A stretch of DNA of 64,000 nt, from contig CANNFR010000002.1 of NCBI GenBank assembly GCA_947503935.1, forward strand, positions 471,059 through 535,058. The letters run 5' to 3'. The translations under genes and the position numbers were made by a program. The stretch is from an uncultured Paracoccaceae bacterium (lineage in GTDB: Bacteria > Pseudomonadota > Alphaproteobacteria > Rhodobacterales > Rhodobacteraceae). The notes beneath the pieces are model-generated. The model was not told where the DNA came from. It ran no database searches and saw only the letters and a program-made list of their open reading frames with translations. Within the stretch, counting starts at the first letter, position 1. Every line of letters begins with the position of its first letter. This document shows, piece after piece, positions 26,532-35,996 of the stretch.

Positions 26532-27527
26532 ATGACCTCCATCCAAAAAATCCTCGGCGCGACAGCCGTGCTTGCCCTGTCGGCGGGCACAGCGCTGGCC
26601 GATCCCGCCGTTGTCTTCGACCTTGGCGGCAAGTTCGACAAATCATTCAACGAGTCCGCCTTTAACGGGGCCGAGCGCTGGGCGACCGAGACCGGCGGCA
26701 GCTATCGCGAGCTTGAGATGCAATCCGAGGCCCAGCGCGAACAGGCGCTGCGCCGTCTGGCTGAAAGCGGATCGAACCCGATCGTGATGACGGGCTTCGC
26801 CTTCAGCTCGGTCCTGGAAGAAGTGGCGCCGGATTACCCTGACACCAAGTTTGCCATCGTCGACGGCTTCGTCGATGCGCCGAACGTGCGCACGATCCTG
26901 TTCTCGGAACATGAGGGCAGCTATCTTGTGGGCATGATGGCGGCAATGGCGTCGGAAACGGGGACGGTCGGCTTCGTCGGCGGCATGGACATTCCGCTGA
27001 TCCGCAAATTCGCCTGCGGTTATGCGCAAGGGGTGCAGGCGGTGAACGGGGATGCCACGATCATTGCCAACATGACCGGCACGACCCCCGCGGCGTGGAA
27101 CGACCCGGTGAAGGGCGGCGAACTGGCCAAGAGCCAGATGAGCCAGGGCGCCGACGTGATCTATGCGGCTGCCGGCGGCACCGGCATCGGGGTTCTGCAA
27201 GCAGCCGCCGATGAAGGCAAGCTTTCGATCGGCGTGGACTCGAACCAGAACTATCTGCATCCCGGATCGGTCCTGACCTCGATGCTCAAGCGGGTGGACA
27301 ATGCGGTTTATGAGGCGTTCACCGCGGGGACTGAGCTTGAAACCGGCATCGTGACGATGGATCTGGCTTCGGGCGGGGTCGGCTATGCGGTGGACGAGAA
27401 CAACGCCGAACTGGTCACCGCCGAGATGCAGGCGGCCGTGGACGCGGCGGCCGAGCAGATCGCCTCGGGCGCGCTGACGGTGCATGACTACACCTCGGAT
27501 GACAGCTGCCCGGCGCTGACTTTCTGA
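26532..27527 (+). CDS. BMP-family ABC transporter substrate-binding protein
   Basis: A 331-aa periplasmic binding protein of the basic membrane protein (Bmp/PnrA) family, whose characterised members bind purine nucleosides. The signal peptide is about 22 residues, ending ALA-DP, with no lipobox Cys. Family features are VVFDLGGKFDKSFNESAFNGAERW and GFVGGMDIPLIRKFACGYAQGV. It is followed directly by the ATPase and two permeases. Confidence 0.92.
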   Translation: MTSIQKILGATAVLALSAGTALADPAVVFDLGGKFDKSFNESAFNGAERWATETGGSYRELEMQSEAQREQALRRLAESGSNPIVMTGFAFSSVLEEVAPDYPDTKFAIVDGFVDAPNVRTILFSEHEGSYLVGMMAAMASETGTVGFVGGMDIPLIRKFACGYAQGVQAVNGDATIIANMTGTTPAAWNDPVKGGELAKSQMSQGADVIYAAAGGTGIGVLQAAADEGKLSIGVDSNQNYLHPGSVLTSMLKRVDNAVYEAFTAGTELETGIVTMDLASGGVGYAVDENNAELVTAEMQAAVDAAAEQIASGALTVHDYTSDDSCPALTF

Positions 27528-29117
27528 ATGGATTGGACGAAACCACAGGGGCGGCCTGCAACGGCCGCCCCCCCACCCGATGTCCCCGCGATTGAGTTGA
27601 AGGGGATTTCCAAGGCATTCGGCCCGGTGCAGGCCAGCAAGGACATCGCGATCCGTGTCATGCCCGGCACGATCCACGGGATCATCGGCGAGAATGGCGC
27701 GGGGAAGTCGACGCTGATGTCGATCCTCTACGGATTCTACAAGGCCGATGCGGGCGAGATTTTCATCAGCGGCCAGAAAACAGATATCCCCGACAGCCAG
27801 AGCGCCATCCGCGCCGGCATCGGCATGGTCTTTCAGCATTTCAAGCTGGTGCAGAATTTCACCGTGCTTGAGAATGTGGTGCTGGGCGCCGAGGATGGCG
27901 CGCTTCTGAAGCCCTCGCTGGCCAAGGCGCGGAAGCTTCTGAAGGAACTGGCCGAGGAATACGAGCTGGAGGTCGATCCAGATGAGCGGATCGAAGAGCT
28001 GTCGGTCGGCCATCAGCAGCGCGTCGAGATCCTCAAAGCGCTTTACCGGCAGGCCAATATCCTCATTCTGGACGAGCCCACGGGTGTCTTGACCCCGGCC
28101 GAGGCCGACCATTTGTTCCGCATCCTGGAAGGGCTGAAGGCCGAAGGAAAGACGATCATCCTGATCACCCACAAGCTGCGCGAGATCATGGAGATCACCG
28201 ACACCGTCAGCGTGATGCGCCGTGGCGAGATGACGGCGACGGTGAAAACCGCCGAGACCAGCCCCGAAGAATTGGCCGAGCTGATGGTCGGCCGCAAGGT
28301 GCTGCTGCGGGTCGACAAGAAACCCGCGACACCCGGCAAGACGGTGCTGGAGGTTGAGAATCTTCGCGTTGTCGATGATGACGGGGTTGAGCGGTTGCGC
28401 GGCATCTCCCTCAACGTGCGGGCGGGCGAAATTCTGGGTATTGCCGGCGTCTCGGGGAACGGACAGTCGCAATTGCTGGAGGTGCTGGGCGGTATCGAAG
28501 AGGCCACCGGCAGCATCCGCGTCAATGGCGACGAGGTTGACCTGACGGGCCGGCATTCCGACGGGCAGACCCGCCGGGCCCGCAGCATCGCCCATGTGCC
28601 GGAAGACCGGCAGGCCCGCGGCCTGATCATGGATTTCACCGCGTGGGAGAACATCGTCTTCGGATACCACCACGACCCGGCCTATCAGAAGAACGCCCTT
28701 CTGATGGACAACGCCAAGATGGTGGCCGAGGCCGAAGCCAAGATGCAGCGCTTCGACGTGCGCCCGCCCAACCCGCAACTGTCTGCCAAGAATTTCTCGG
28801 GCGGCAACCAGCAAAAGATCGTGCTGGCCCGCGAGATTGAGCGGAACCCTGACCTACTTCTGGTCGGCCAGCCGACACGGGGCGTGGATATCGGTGCGAT
28901 CGAGTTCATCCACCAGCAGCTGATCGAGCTCCGCGATGCGGGCAAGGCCATTTTGCTGGTCAGTGTCGAGCTGGACGAGATCCTGTCGTTGTCCGACCGG
29001 ATCGCGGTGATGTTCGACGGCCGCATCATGGGCGAACGCCTGCCATCCGAGACCGATGTGCGTGAGCTGGGCCTGATGATGGCCGGTATCACCGACGAAG
29101 GCGAGGAGGCCGCCTGA
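27528..29117 (+). CDS. ABC transporter ATP-binding protein, duplicated ATPase (nucleoside/sugar type)
   Basis: A 529-aa protein with two fused ATPase domains, as in RbsA/NupA-type importers. Domain 1 has Walker A GENGAGKST at 54-62, signature LSVGHQQR and Walker B ILILDEPTG. Domain 2 has the degenerate Walker A GVSGNGQS and signature FSGGNQQK. The ATG follows the binding-protein stop with no gap and its stop overlaps the first permease gene by one base. It powers the importer. Confidence 0.94.
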   Translation: MDWTKPQGRPATAAPPPDVPAIELKGISKAFGPVQASKDIAIRVMPGTIHGIIGENGAGKSTLMSILYGFYKADAGEIFISGQKTDIPDSQSAIRAGIGMVFQHFKLVQNFTVLENVVLGAEDGALLKPSLAKARKLLKELAEEYELEVDPDERIEELSVGHQQRVEILKALYRQANILILDEPTGVLTPAEADHLFRILEGLKAEGKTIILITHKLREIMEITDTVSVMRRGEMTATVKTAETSPEELAELMVGRKVLLRVDKKPATPGKTVLEVENLRVVDDDGVERLRGISLNVRAGEILGIAGVSGNGQSQLLEVLGGIEEATGSIRVNGDEVDLTGRHSDGQTRRARSIAHVPEDRQARGLIMDFTAWENIVFGYHHDPAYQKNALLMDNAKMVAEAEAKMQRFDVRPPNPQLSAKNFSGGNQQKIVLAREIERNPDLLLVGQPTRGVDIGAIEFIHQQLIELRDAGKAILLVSVELDEILSLSDRIAVMFDGRIMGERLPSETDVRELGLMMAGITDEGEEAA

Positions 29118-30241
29118 TGGATCGCCTGCCCCCTTGGGTCGATGTCGTCCTGATCCCGATCATCAGCCTGATTCTGGCATTCCTGATCTCGGGCCTGGTC
29201 ATCATCGGCATTAAGGAAGACCCGGTCGAGGCGATGCGCACCATGGTCCAGGGTGCTTTGGGGTCATCTTACGGATGGGGCTACACGCTCTACTACGCGA
29301 CGAATTTCATGTTTACCGGGCTGGCCGTGTCAGTCGCGTTCCGCGCGAGCCTGTTCAATATTGGCGGCGAGGGGCAGGCGATGATGGGCGGCCTTGGCGT
29401 TGCGCTGGCCTGTCTCTTCATTCCCTGGCCGCATTGGAGCTTTGCGCTGGTCGGCGCGACGCTGTCTGGGGCGGCCTTCGGCGCGCTCTGGGCCGCGATC
29501 CCGGCCTATCTGCAGGCAAAGAAGGGCAGCCATATCGTCATCACGACGATCATGTTCAACTTCATCGCCGCATCCGTTCTGAATTATGTGCTGGTGAACC
29601 AGCTGCGCCCCCAAGGCTCGATGGACCCCGCGTCAGGCCGGTTTCCCGATACGGTCGCGCTGCCCAATCTGGGCGATATCCTCGGCCTTGTCGGCATCCC
29701 GTTCTCCCGCTCGACGCCCGCTAATATCACGCTTTTCGTGGCTCTTATCGCCTGTGTCGCGGTCTGGCTTTTGATCTTCCGCTCGCGCCTGGGCTATCAG
29801 ATCCGCGCCTTCGGCAAATCAGAACCCGCAACCGTTTATGCCGGTATCTCGCCGGTCAAGATCACCATGTTGACGATGCTGATCTCGGGCGGGCTGGCCG
29901 GCATGATGGCGATTAACAATGTCATGGGCGAGGCCGAGCGGCTGGTTCTGAACGCGGTCGAGGGGGCGGGCTTCATCGGCATCGCGGTGGCGCTGATGGG
30001 GCGCAACCACCCGTTCGGGGTATTCATCGCCGCGCTCCTCTTTGGGTTTCTCTATCAGGGCGGGGCCGAGCTGGGCCTTTGGACCTCGATCCCGATTGAA
30101 CTGCGCATCGTCGTCCAGGCGCTGGTGATCCTGTTCACCGGCGCGCTCGACAACATGGTGCGCATGGGGGTTGAGGCGATCTACACCCGGTTCCGCAAGG
30201 CCCCGCCCGAGGTGATCAAGGCAGCGGAGGCGGCGGAATGA
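29117..30241 (+). CDS. ABC transporter permease 1 (BMP/nucleoside type)
   Basis: A 374-aa inner-membrane permease with about nine helices. The conserved RASLFNIGGEGQAMMGGL motif near residue 75 and GFIGIAVALMGRNHPFG near residue 286 identify the BPD_transp_2/YufP-type family. It overlaps the ATPase stop by one base and the following LysE gene by 4 nt. It pairs with the permease at 30877. Confidence 0.93.
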   Translation: MDRLPPWVDVVLIPIISLILAFLISGLVIIGIKEDPVEAMRTMVQGALGSSYGWGYTLYYATNFMFTGLAVSVAFRASLFNIGGEGQAMMGGLGVALACLFIPWPHWSFALVGATLSGAAFGALWAAIPAYLQAKKGSHIVITTIMFNFIAASVLNYVLVNQLRPQGSMDPASGRFPDTVALPNLGDILGLVGIPFSRSTPANITLFVALIACVAVWLLIFRSRLGYQIRAFGKSEPATVYAGISPVKITMLTMLISGGLAGMMAINNVMGEAERLVLNAVEGAGFIGIAVALMGRNHPFGVFIAALLFGFLYQGGAELGLWTSIPIELRIVVQALVILFTGALDNMVRMGVEAIYTRFRKAPPEVIKAAEAAE

Positions 30242-30873
30242 GTGATGTCATGACTTATCTGCCTGGCTTTGCCGCGGCCTACTCGATCCTCCTGGTCGCG
30301 GCCTCCTCGCCCGGTCCTGCAGTGGCCATGCTGCTGGGAATTGCGACGACGCAAAGCCGCAGCCCGGCACTCGTGGCCTCAGCCGGCATTGCTTTCGGCA
30401 GCGTCGTGATCAATCTGCTCACCCTGTTGGGCGTTGGCCTGATCTTGTCGCAGGTTGCCTGGGCCATGACCCTCATCCGCCTGATCGGGGCGGCCTATCT
30501 GGCCTGGCTGGCCTACGGTGCCTTCCGCAAGGCCTTCAACGCACCCCCCGTCAGGATCGGTGAAGTTGCCGAGCAACGCCCGAGCCGACTTTTCATCGCA
30601 GGCTTCCTTCTTCAGGTTACCAACCCGAAGGCAATCGTCTTCTGGCTTGCCATCGCCGCCATCGGAGCGACGGCAGGCGGCGGCGCTGGAATCGTCGCGC
30701 TCTTCGTTCTCGGCGCCTTCCTGATCTCGTTTGGCTGTCACGGTGCCTGGGCGGTGTTCCTGTCGGCCTCACCCATGCGGCGCGCCTATGCCCGCGCGCG
30801 GCGCTGGATCGAAGCGGGCCTCGGCTGCTTCTTCGCCTTCGCGGCGTTCAAACTTGCAACGTCGAGGAGCTGA
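30238..30873 (+). CDS. LysE-family exporter inserted between the two permease genes
   Basis: A 211-aa LysE/RhtB exporter with about six helices. ASSPGPAVAMLLGIATTQSR and QVTNPKAIVFW are the family signatures. Its ATG overlaps permease 1 by 4 nt and its stop lies 3 bp before permease 2, so it is translated as part of the importer operon. That position is unusual for BMP-type operons, where the permeases are normally adjacent. The substrate is unknown. Confidence 0.88.
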   Translation: MSDVMTYLPGFAAAYSILLVAASSPGPAVAMLLGIATTQSRSPALVASAGIAFGSVVINLLTLLGVGLILSQVAWAMTLIRLIGAAYLAWLAYGAFRKAFNAPPVRIGEVAEQRPSRLFIAGFLLQVTNPKAIVFWLAIAAIGATAGGGAGIVALFVLGAFLISFGCHGAWAVFLSASPMRRAYARARRWIEAGLGCFFAFAAFKLATSRS

Positions 30874-30876
30874 GCC

Positions 30877-31998
30877 TTGGATTTCGCGACCGCCCTGCAA
30901 ATCGCTGACTCAGCCATCCGGCTGGCGACGCCGTTATTGCTGGCCTGTCTGGCGGGGTTGTTCTCAGAGCGCGCGGGCATCTTCGATATCGGGCTTGAGG
31001 GCAAGATGCTGGCCGCGGCCTTCATGTCGGCGGCCGTCGCTGCGGTGACGGGCAATGTCTGGCTGGGGCTGGGCGCGGGCATCCTGGCCTCGCTCTCGCT
31101 GTCGGCGATCCACGGCGTCGCCTCGATCACCTTCCGGGGGAACCAGCTGATCTCGGGCGTGGCGCTGAATTTTCTCGCCTCGGGCATGACGGTGCTGATC
31201 GCGCAGACCTGGTTCGGCCAAGGCGGGCGCACGCCGTCGCTGATCGGGGGCGGACGGTTCACCAGTATCGAACTGCCCTTTGCCGAGGCGTTGCGCGACG
31301 TGCCGATCTTCGGGCCGATCTATTACGAGGTGATCTCGGGTCATTCGATCCTGGTTTATGTCGCGCTGCTCTGCGTGCCGCTGACCTGGTGGGTGCTGTT
31401 CCGCACCCGGTTCGGCCTGCGCCTGCGCGCAGTGGGTGAAAACCCCGCCGCGGTGGATACGGCCGGGGTTTCGGTGATCGGGATGCGGTACACGGCGGTG
31501 GCGATCTGCGGCATCCTCTGCGGCATCGCGGGCGCATATCTGTCGACGGCACTTGCGGCTGGGTTCGTGAAAGAGATGACGGCGGGGCGCGGATACATCG
31601 CGCTCGCCGCGCTGATCTTCGCCAAGTGGCGGCCCTGGTATGCCCTCAGCGCGACGCTGCTTTTCGGCCTGCTTGAGGCGGTGGCGAACCGCTATCAGAA
31701 TATCGACATGCCCTCGTGGCTGGCCATCACCGTTCTGCTGGTCATGGCCGCCGGGTTGGTCTGGGGCGGCCGGAAAGGGCGGCTCGATATGGCCGTTCTG
31801 GGCGGGCTGGCCGCTATTCTGGCAGCGGTGTCGGTGGCGATCTGGATGGGATCGACGATCAGCGAGGGCACGACCGGATTGCCCGTGCAGTTAATGCAGG
31901 CGCTGCCCTATATCCTGACGGTGGTGATCCTTGCGGGCTTCGTGGGCCGCGCCACGCCACCCCGCGCGGGCGGTGAGCCTTACGTAAAGGAACGCTGA
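30877..31998 (+). CDS. ABC transporter permease 2 (BMP/nucleoside type)
   Basis: A 373-aa permease with about nine helices. It carries the paired family motif RAGIFDIGLEGKMLAAAF near residue 31 and AGRGYIALAALIFAKWRPWYAL near residue 231. The start is TTG at 30877, supported by AGGAG 7 nt upstream. It completes the importer. The C-terminal extension is longer than the minimal family core. Confidence 0.92.
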   Translation: MDFATALQIADSAIRLATPLLLACLAGLFSERAGIFDIGLEGKMLAAAFMSAAVAAVTGNVWLGLGAGILASLSLSAIHGVASITFRGNQLISGVALNFLASGMTVLIAQTWFGQGGRTPSLIGGGRFTSIELPFAEALRDVPIFGPIYYEVISGHSILVYVALLCVPLTWWVLFRTRFGLRLRAVGENPAAVDTAGVSVIGMRYTAVAICGILCGIAGAYLSTALAAGFVKEMTAGRGYIALAALIFAKWRPWYALSATLLFGLLEAVANRYQNIDMPSWLAITVLLVMAAGLVWGGRKGRLDMAVLGGLAAILAAVSVAIWMGSTISEGTTGLPVQLMQALPYILTVVILAGFVGRATPPRAGGEPYVKER

Positions 31999-32057
31999 GG
32001 GGCTGGCCCTTGGCCGCCGGCCCCTGTATTCGGCTATAGAAAGCCGGACGGGTGGCC

Positions 32058-32978
32058 ATGCAGATTTACCTGCCCATCGCCGAAATCTCAGTGAACGCCT
32101 TCGTCCTTCTGGGCCTCGGCGGTATCGTCGGCATGCTGTCGGGCCTTTTCGGCGTGGGCGGCGGGTTTCTGATCACGCCGCTCTTGTTCTTCATCGGCAT
32201 CCCGCCGCCCGTGGCGGTGGCGACCGGCGCGAACCAGGTGGTGGCCTCGTCCATCTCGGGCGTTCTGGCCCATCTGAGGCGCCGCACGGTGGACTTTCGC
32301 ATGGGGTCGGTCTTGCTGGCCGGCGGGCTGGTCGGCTCGGGCGCGGGAATTTACATGTTCAACTGGCTGCAGGACCTGGGTCAGATCGATCTGGTCGTGC
32401 AACTCTCCTACGTGATTTTCCTCGGCATCATCGGCCTTCTGATGCTGCAGGAAAGCGTGCGTGCCCTGATGCGGGCCAAGCGCTCTCCCGGGCGGGTTGA
32501 GCGGCGCCAGCACCTTTGGGTGCACAAGCTGCCGCTGAAGATGAAATTCCGCGCCTCGGGCCTTTATATCAGCGTGATCCCCCCTGTGCTGGTGGGTGTT
32601 CTGGTGGGTGTTCTGGCCGCGATCATGGGCGTGGGCGGCGGGTTCATCATGGTACCCGCGATGATCTACCTTTTGGGTATGCCGACCAAGGTTGTGGTGG
32701 GCACATCGCTCTTTCAGATCATCTTCGTCACCGCGTTCACCACGCTGATGCATGCGGTCACCAACTATTCGGTCGACATCTTGCTGGCGGTGATCCTGAT
32801 CTTGGGCGGGGTCTTCGGCGCGCAGCTGGGCACCCGGATCGGCGCGCGGCTGAAGGCCGAGCAATTGCGCATTCTTCTGGCGCTGTTGGTCGTCGCGGTC
32901 TGCGGCAAGTTGATGTTCGATCTGGTGGTCGAGCCACGCGAGCTTTATTCGATCGGCTATCGGGGGACGCAGGGATGA
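32058..32978 (+). CDS. TSUP-family (TauE/SafE) sulfite/sulfur-compound exporter
   Basis: A 306-aa membrane protein with about eight helices and the two repeated TSUP motifs: GLFGVGGGFLITPLLFFIG near residue 29 and AIMGVGGGFIMVPAMIYLLG near residue 190. TauE-like members move sulfite or sulfoacetate. The ATG at 32058 was preferred to GTG at 32052. It overlaps the TIGR02186 gene by 4 nt. Confidence 0.9.
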   Translation: MQIYLPIAEISVNAFVLLGLGGIVGMLSGLFGVGGGFLITPLLFFIGIPPPVAVATGANQVVASSISGVLAHLRRRTVDFRMGSVLLAGGLVGSGAGIYMFNWLQDLGQIDLVVQLSYVIFLGIIGLLMLQESVRALMRAKRSPGRVERRQHLWVHKLPLKMKFRASGLYISVIPPVLVGVLVGVLAAIMGVGGGFIMVPAMIYLLGMPTKVVVGTSLFQIIFVTAFTTLMHAVTNYSVDILLAVILILGGVFGAQLGTRIGARLKAEQLRILLALLVVAVCGKLMFDLVVEPRELYSIGYRGTQG

Positions 32979-33727
32979 TCCGGCTGGCTCTGCTCACGAT
33001 CGCATTGGCCCTGCCCGCGAAGGCGGAGGAACTCGTGGCCGGCCTCAGCCAGAACCGGGTGGCGATCACCGCCGATTTCAGCGGGTCGGAAATTCTGATC
33101 TTCGGCGCCATCAAGCGCGAGGCCCCGGCGCCCGAGGGCGCGTTGGACATGATCATCACGGTCGAGGGGCCGAAGACCCCGGTCGAAGTGCTGAAGAAAA
33201 GCCGCCATTTCGGCATCTGGATCAACACCGAGGCGGTTGAGGTCGATGCCGCCCCGAGCTTTTACGCGATCGCCACGACGGGGCGGCTTTTTGATGTTCT
33301 GTCGCATACCGAAGACCTGCGCCATCGCATCTCGATCCCCAAGGCGATCCGGTCAGTCGGCGCGCCGCCCGAGGTGGGCGAGGCCACGCGGTTTACCGAT
33401 GCGCTGATCCGGCTGCGCAGTCATGCGGGCCTCTACCGTGTGGATGCGCGCGACATCGCGGTGACGGAAGAGACGCTGTTCCAGACCTCGGTCGCCCTGC
33501 CCGCCAACCTGACCGACGGCGCCTATACGGTACGGATTTTCCTGACCCGCGACCGTGAGGTGATCGATGCCTACACAACGATCATCGACGTCCAGAAGGT
33601 GGGCCTGGAGCGTTTCCTCTTCAACCTCGCCTACGAACAGCCGCTGATCTATGGCCTTCTGGCCCTGGTGCTGGCCGCACTGGCGGGTTGGGGCGCCTCG
33701 GCAGTTTTCCGGTTCATTCGGATTTGA
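32975..33727 (+). CDS. TIGR02186 family protein, partner of the TSUP exporter
   Basis: A 250-aa membrane-anchored periplasmic protein of the TIGR02186 type. A signal peptide of about 17 residues (ALPAKA) leads to a beta-rich domain, and one C-terminal helix (about 222-245) ends FRFIRI. Homologues are regularly coded beside TauE-type exporters, as here with a 4-nt overlap. It probably assists the exporter, but its role is not known. Confidence 0.82.
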   Translation: MIRLALLTIALALPAKAEELVAGLSQNRVAITADFSGSEILIFGAIKREAPAPEGALDMIITVEGPKTPVEVLKKSRHFGIWINTEAVEVDAAPSFYAIATTGRLFDVLSHTEDLRHRISIPKAIRSVGAPPEVGEATRFTDALIRLRSHAGLYRVDARDIAVTEETLFQTSVALPANLTDGAYTVRIFLTRDREVIDAYTTIIDVQKVGLERFLFNLAYEQPLIYGLLALVLAALAGWGASAVFRFIRI

Positions 33728-34110
33728 GGAACCTGACTTAAATGGCACAAGCTAATCGGCACCCACCAACCAGGCGGCTCGACAAGCCTTGATCAGTACA
33801 TGTCCGCAGACCAGTTGGAGTACGCCCTTGGTCAAAACAGAGATCGGGCCCAAATCCGAGCCTCCCAATGGCAGTTGTGAGCCCATAATAACGAATGCTG
33901 CGCCGCGCATGAATGTCCATTTGTTCAAGAGTGTTGTAGTAGAAATGTACTCGATATTTGTAAGCTGGTCGAATAAGAGTGACCCGCTTGAATGCGAGCC
34001 ACCAGGTCCGCAACGCAGTGAGTTGGTGAATTTTAAGGTAGCACCAACAGCAAAGCTACCTCGCTATTCTAGTTAGCGATCCACAGCGTAATGTAGAGAC
34101 GAGGACTAAG
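33728..34110. other. AT-richer intergenic stretch with two inverted repeats
   Basis: No convincing gene. A 91-codon frame on the minus strand (33738-34013) starts with TTG and lacks family features. Near the right end are two consecutive inverted repeats: AGGTAGC/GCTACCT (34036-34042 with 34055-34061) and CGCTA/TAGCG (34062-34066 with 34074-34078), just before the HAF gene. Composition drops relative to the GC-rich flank, marking the left border of an accessory patch. Confidence 0.6.
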
Positions 34111-35184
34111 ATGTTTTATCCAAGAATGATAATGCTAGCTGCCGCGGTCTTTCACACCGTTTTTACAAGCGAAGTCTTAGCGCAAGCTTGCCATACGCCA
34201 TACGAGGCGAACCGTGACGGCATAACTATTTGCAATCTGGGTGTTCTAGATGGCGGTTCATCAAGCTTTGCCAAAGCGGTCAGTGATGATGGATCTGTGA
34301 TTGTTGGCAATAGCGATTCCGCTGACGGGGAACGCGCGTTCCTCTGGACAACTTCGACAGGCATGATCAGCCTCGGAACCTTACCGGGCGGGACCAGAAG
34401 CCTAGCCACTGATGTAAGTGCTGACGGCCGGGTTATTGTTGGAAAAAGTAATAGTTTTGGCGGCTGGCATTCGTTCATTTGGACAGAAGAAACTGGCATG
34501 CAACGTATCGAAACATCGGAAGTATCTGATGGTTTCAGTGCGAGTGCGATCAGCGGTGACGGGCGCGTCGTGGCGGGTTATCTGGGCAGTCCAATCGGGG
34601 GCCAGAACGCAGCATTGTGGACTCGGGAAACCGGAATTAGGCAGCTTGATCCAAATGCGGCGTTTAGTGGTAGCACCGCATTGGATATTAATCACGATGG
34701 AACGGTCATTGTTGGACGTGCACCGTTTCAAGCTTTCCTTTACTCACAACCAGAAGGTATGATCCTACTCAAATCTTCAAACGATAATGAAGTCAGCATG
34801 GCACATGCTGTTTCGGCAGATGGCAGTGTCATTGCAGGTTTTTTTAATGGAAATAGAAACAGTCGGTCCGCCCAATGGAGCCGCGACGGCTTAGCAGAGC
34901 CTGTTGTTCGAGATTTCGACAATGCCAAAAATAGGGCATTAGGCATCAGCAGCGACGGTAACGTTATTGTTGGAGGGGTGCAGATTGGTGACTATGACAG
35001 CGCCTATGCTCAGCACCAAAGCGGCCCTGCAATAGTTCTAGGCGGCCTTGAGGAGGCTGGTAGTGGTTTTGTGTCAAGCAACGCTTCTGGAGCAAATATG
35101 GACGGAAGCATCGTTGTTGGAAGCTCGACCGGTGAAGATGGCCATCGCGCGGTAAGTTGGCTCGTCAACTACGATAACGAGTAG
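34111..35184 (+). CDS. Secreted HAF-repeat (beta-propeller-like) protein
   Basis: A 357-aa exported protein. The signal peptide of about 25 residues ends SEVLAQA. The mature part has at least six repeats of about 45 residues with the core A-x-x-S-x-DG-x-V-I-V-G, each followed by an aromatic LWT/FIWT strand, as in HAF-family extracellular repeat proteins. No enzymatic motif, autotransporter barrel or cell-wall anchor is present. GAGGA precedes the ATG. Codon use is distinctly AT-richer than neighbours, suggesting acquisition by transfer. Function unknown; surface or matrix roles are plausible guesses only. Confidence 0.82.
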   Translation: MFYPRMIMLAAAVFHTVFTSEVLAQACHTPYEANRDGITICNLGVLDGGSSSFAKAVSDDGSVIVGNSDSADGERAFLWTTSTGMISLGTLPGGTRSLATDVSADGRVIVGKSNSFGGWHSFIWTEETGMQRIETSEVSDGFSASAISGDGRVVAGYLGSPIGGQNAALWTRETGIRQLDPNAAFSGSTALDINHDGTVIVGRAPFQAFLYSQPEGMILLKSSNDNEVSMAHAVSADGSVIAGFFNGNRNSRSAQWSRDGLAEPVVRDFDNAKNRALGISSDGNVIVGGVQIGDYDSAYAQHQSGPAIVLGGLEEAGSGFVSSNASGANMDGSIVVGSSTGEDGHRAVSWLVNYDNE

Positions 35185-35501
35185 TTTCAAGACAAATGGC
35201 TTTATGATGGTCAGGGCGACTGGAGCGGGACCGAATTTCTCGCTTTTCGATAACCTTTCGAGGTGTCGCCACACCGCAAGTCTTCGTGACGATCAATTAA
35301 CGTTTTCACGAAAGCAGCCATTGGCGCAGCCGCAGCGAATTCACCCTTTGTCCGCAAAGCAACCATATCAAAGTAACTTGCGGCTGGTTGTATCCTGCGC
35401 AGCGTAACATTTTAAGCGGAGTGATAATCAACGAAGAGAGCTTGGGAAACATTTTCAGTCAGATATTTCCATGGTCTGGCAATCTCAATATCGCGCCTGC
35501 C
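35185..35501. other. Intergenic stretch with no supported gene
   Basis: About 317 bp of mixed composition between the HAF gene and the uspA 3' end. Short open frames on the plus strand have no Shine-Dalgarno and no family features. No hairpin terminator is obvious. It marks the right border of the AT-richer patch. Confidence 0.5.
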
Positions 35502-35957
35502 TCAGGTGATCTCTTCCAGCCGCTCTTTCGACATCTCGCCCGGGACGATCGTGATCGGGATGGGCAGGGTTCCGGCTGAGCGGGTCATTTGGGTGACCAG
35601 CGGCCCCGGCCCCTTGGAGTCGGTGCCCGCTCCCAGCACCAGGATCCCCACTTCGTCATCTTCGTGGATATGCGCCATGATCTCGGGCACCACCTCGCCC
35701 TCGCGGATCACCAGTTCAGGGTCGATGCCCTGCTTGTCGCGCATCCATTTCGCAAAAACCTCGAAATGCGCCTCGATCCGCTCGCGTGCCTCTTCGCGCA
35801 TGATGTCGCCGACACCGATCCAGTGCTGGAATTCCTCGGGCGGAATCACCGATAGGATGGTGACACCCGCGCCCGTCTTGGCCGCCCGCATCGAGGCGAA
35901 CCGCATCGCATTCAGGCATTCGCGGCTGTCATCCAGCACGACGAGGAACTTGCGCAT
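35502..35957 (-). CDS. Universal stress protein (UspA family)
   Basis: A 151-aa single Usp domain. The N-terminal FLVVLDDSRECLNAMRFA and the ATP-type loop LVLGAGTDSKGPGPLVTQ are visible, so nucleotide binding is possible although the classical G-2x-G-9x-G-S/T is not exact. GGAGG lies 6 nt before the ATG. It is downstream of the ilvE-type gene and the unknown membrane gene on the same strand, 39 bp apart, and may share their transcript. Confidence 0.88.
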   Translation of the reverse strand: MRKFLVVLDDSRECLNAMRFASMRAAKTGAGVTILSVIPPEEFQHWIGVGDIMREEARERIEAHFEVFAKWMRDKQGIDPELVIREGEVVPEIMAHIHEDDEVGILVLGAGTDSKGPGPLVTQMTRSAGTLPIPITIVPGEMSKERLEEIT

Positions 35958-35996
35958 CCCGGACCTCCCTTACGCAATGCGATCATGACGCGGGTT

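Noticed and set aside
26643..28814. A 723-codon open frame antisense to the BMP and ATPase genes
   Set aside because: It mirrors real genes with clear motifs, its own translation has no family features and is His/Arg/Gln-rich as expected of GC-rich antisense frames, and there is no Shine-Dalgarno.
33738..34013. A 91-codon minus-strand frame upstream of the HAF gene
   Set aside because: TTG start, no Shine-Dalgarno, no family features. It could still be a remnant but cannot be supported.
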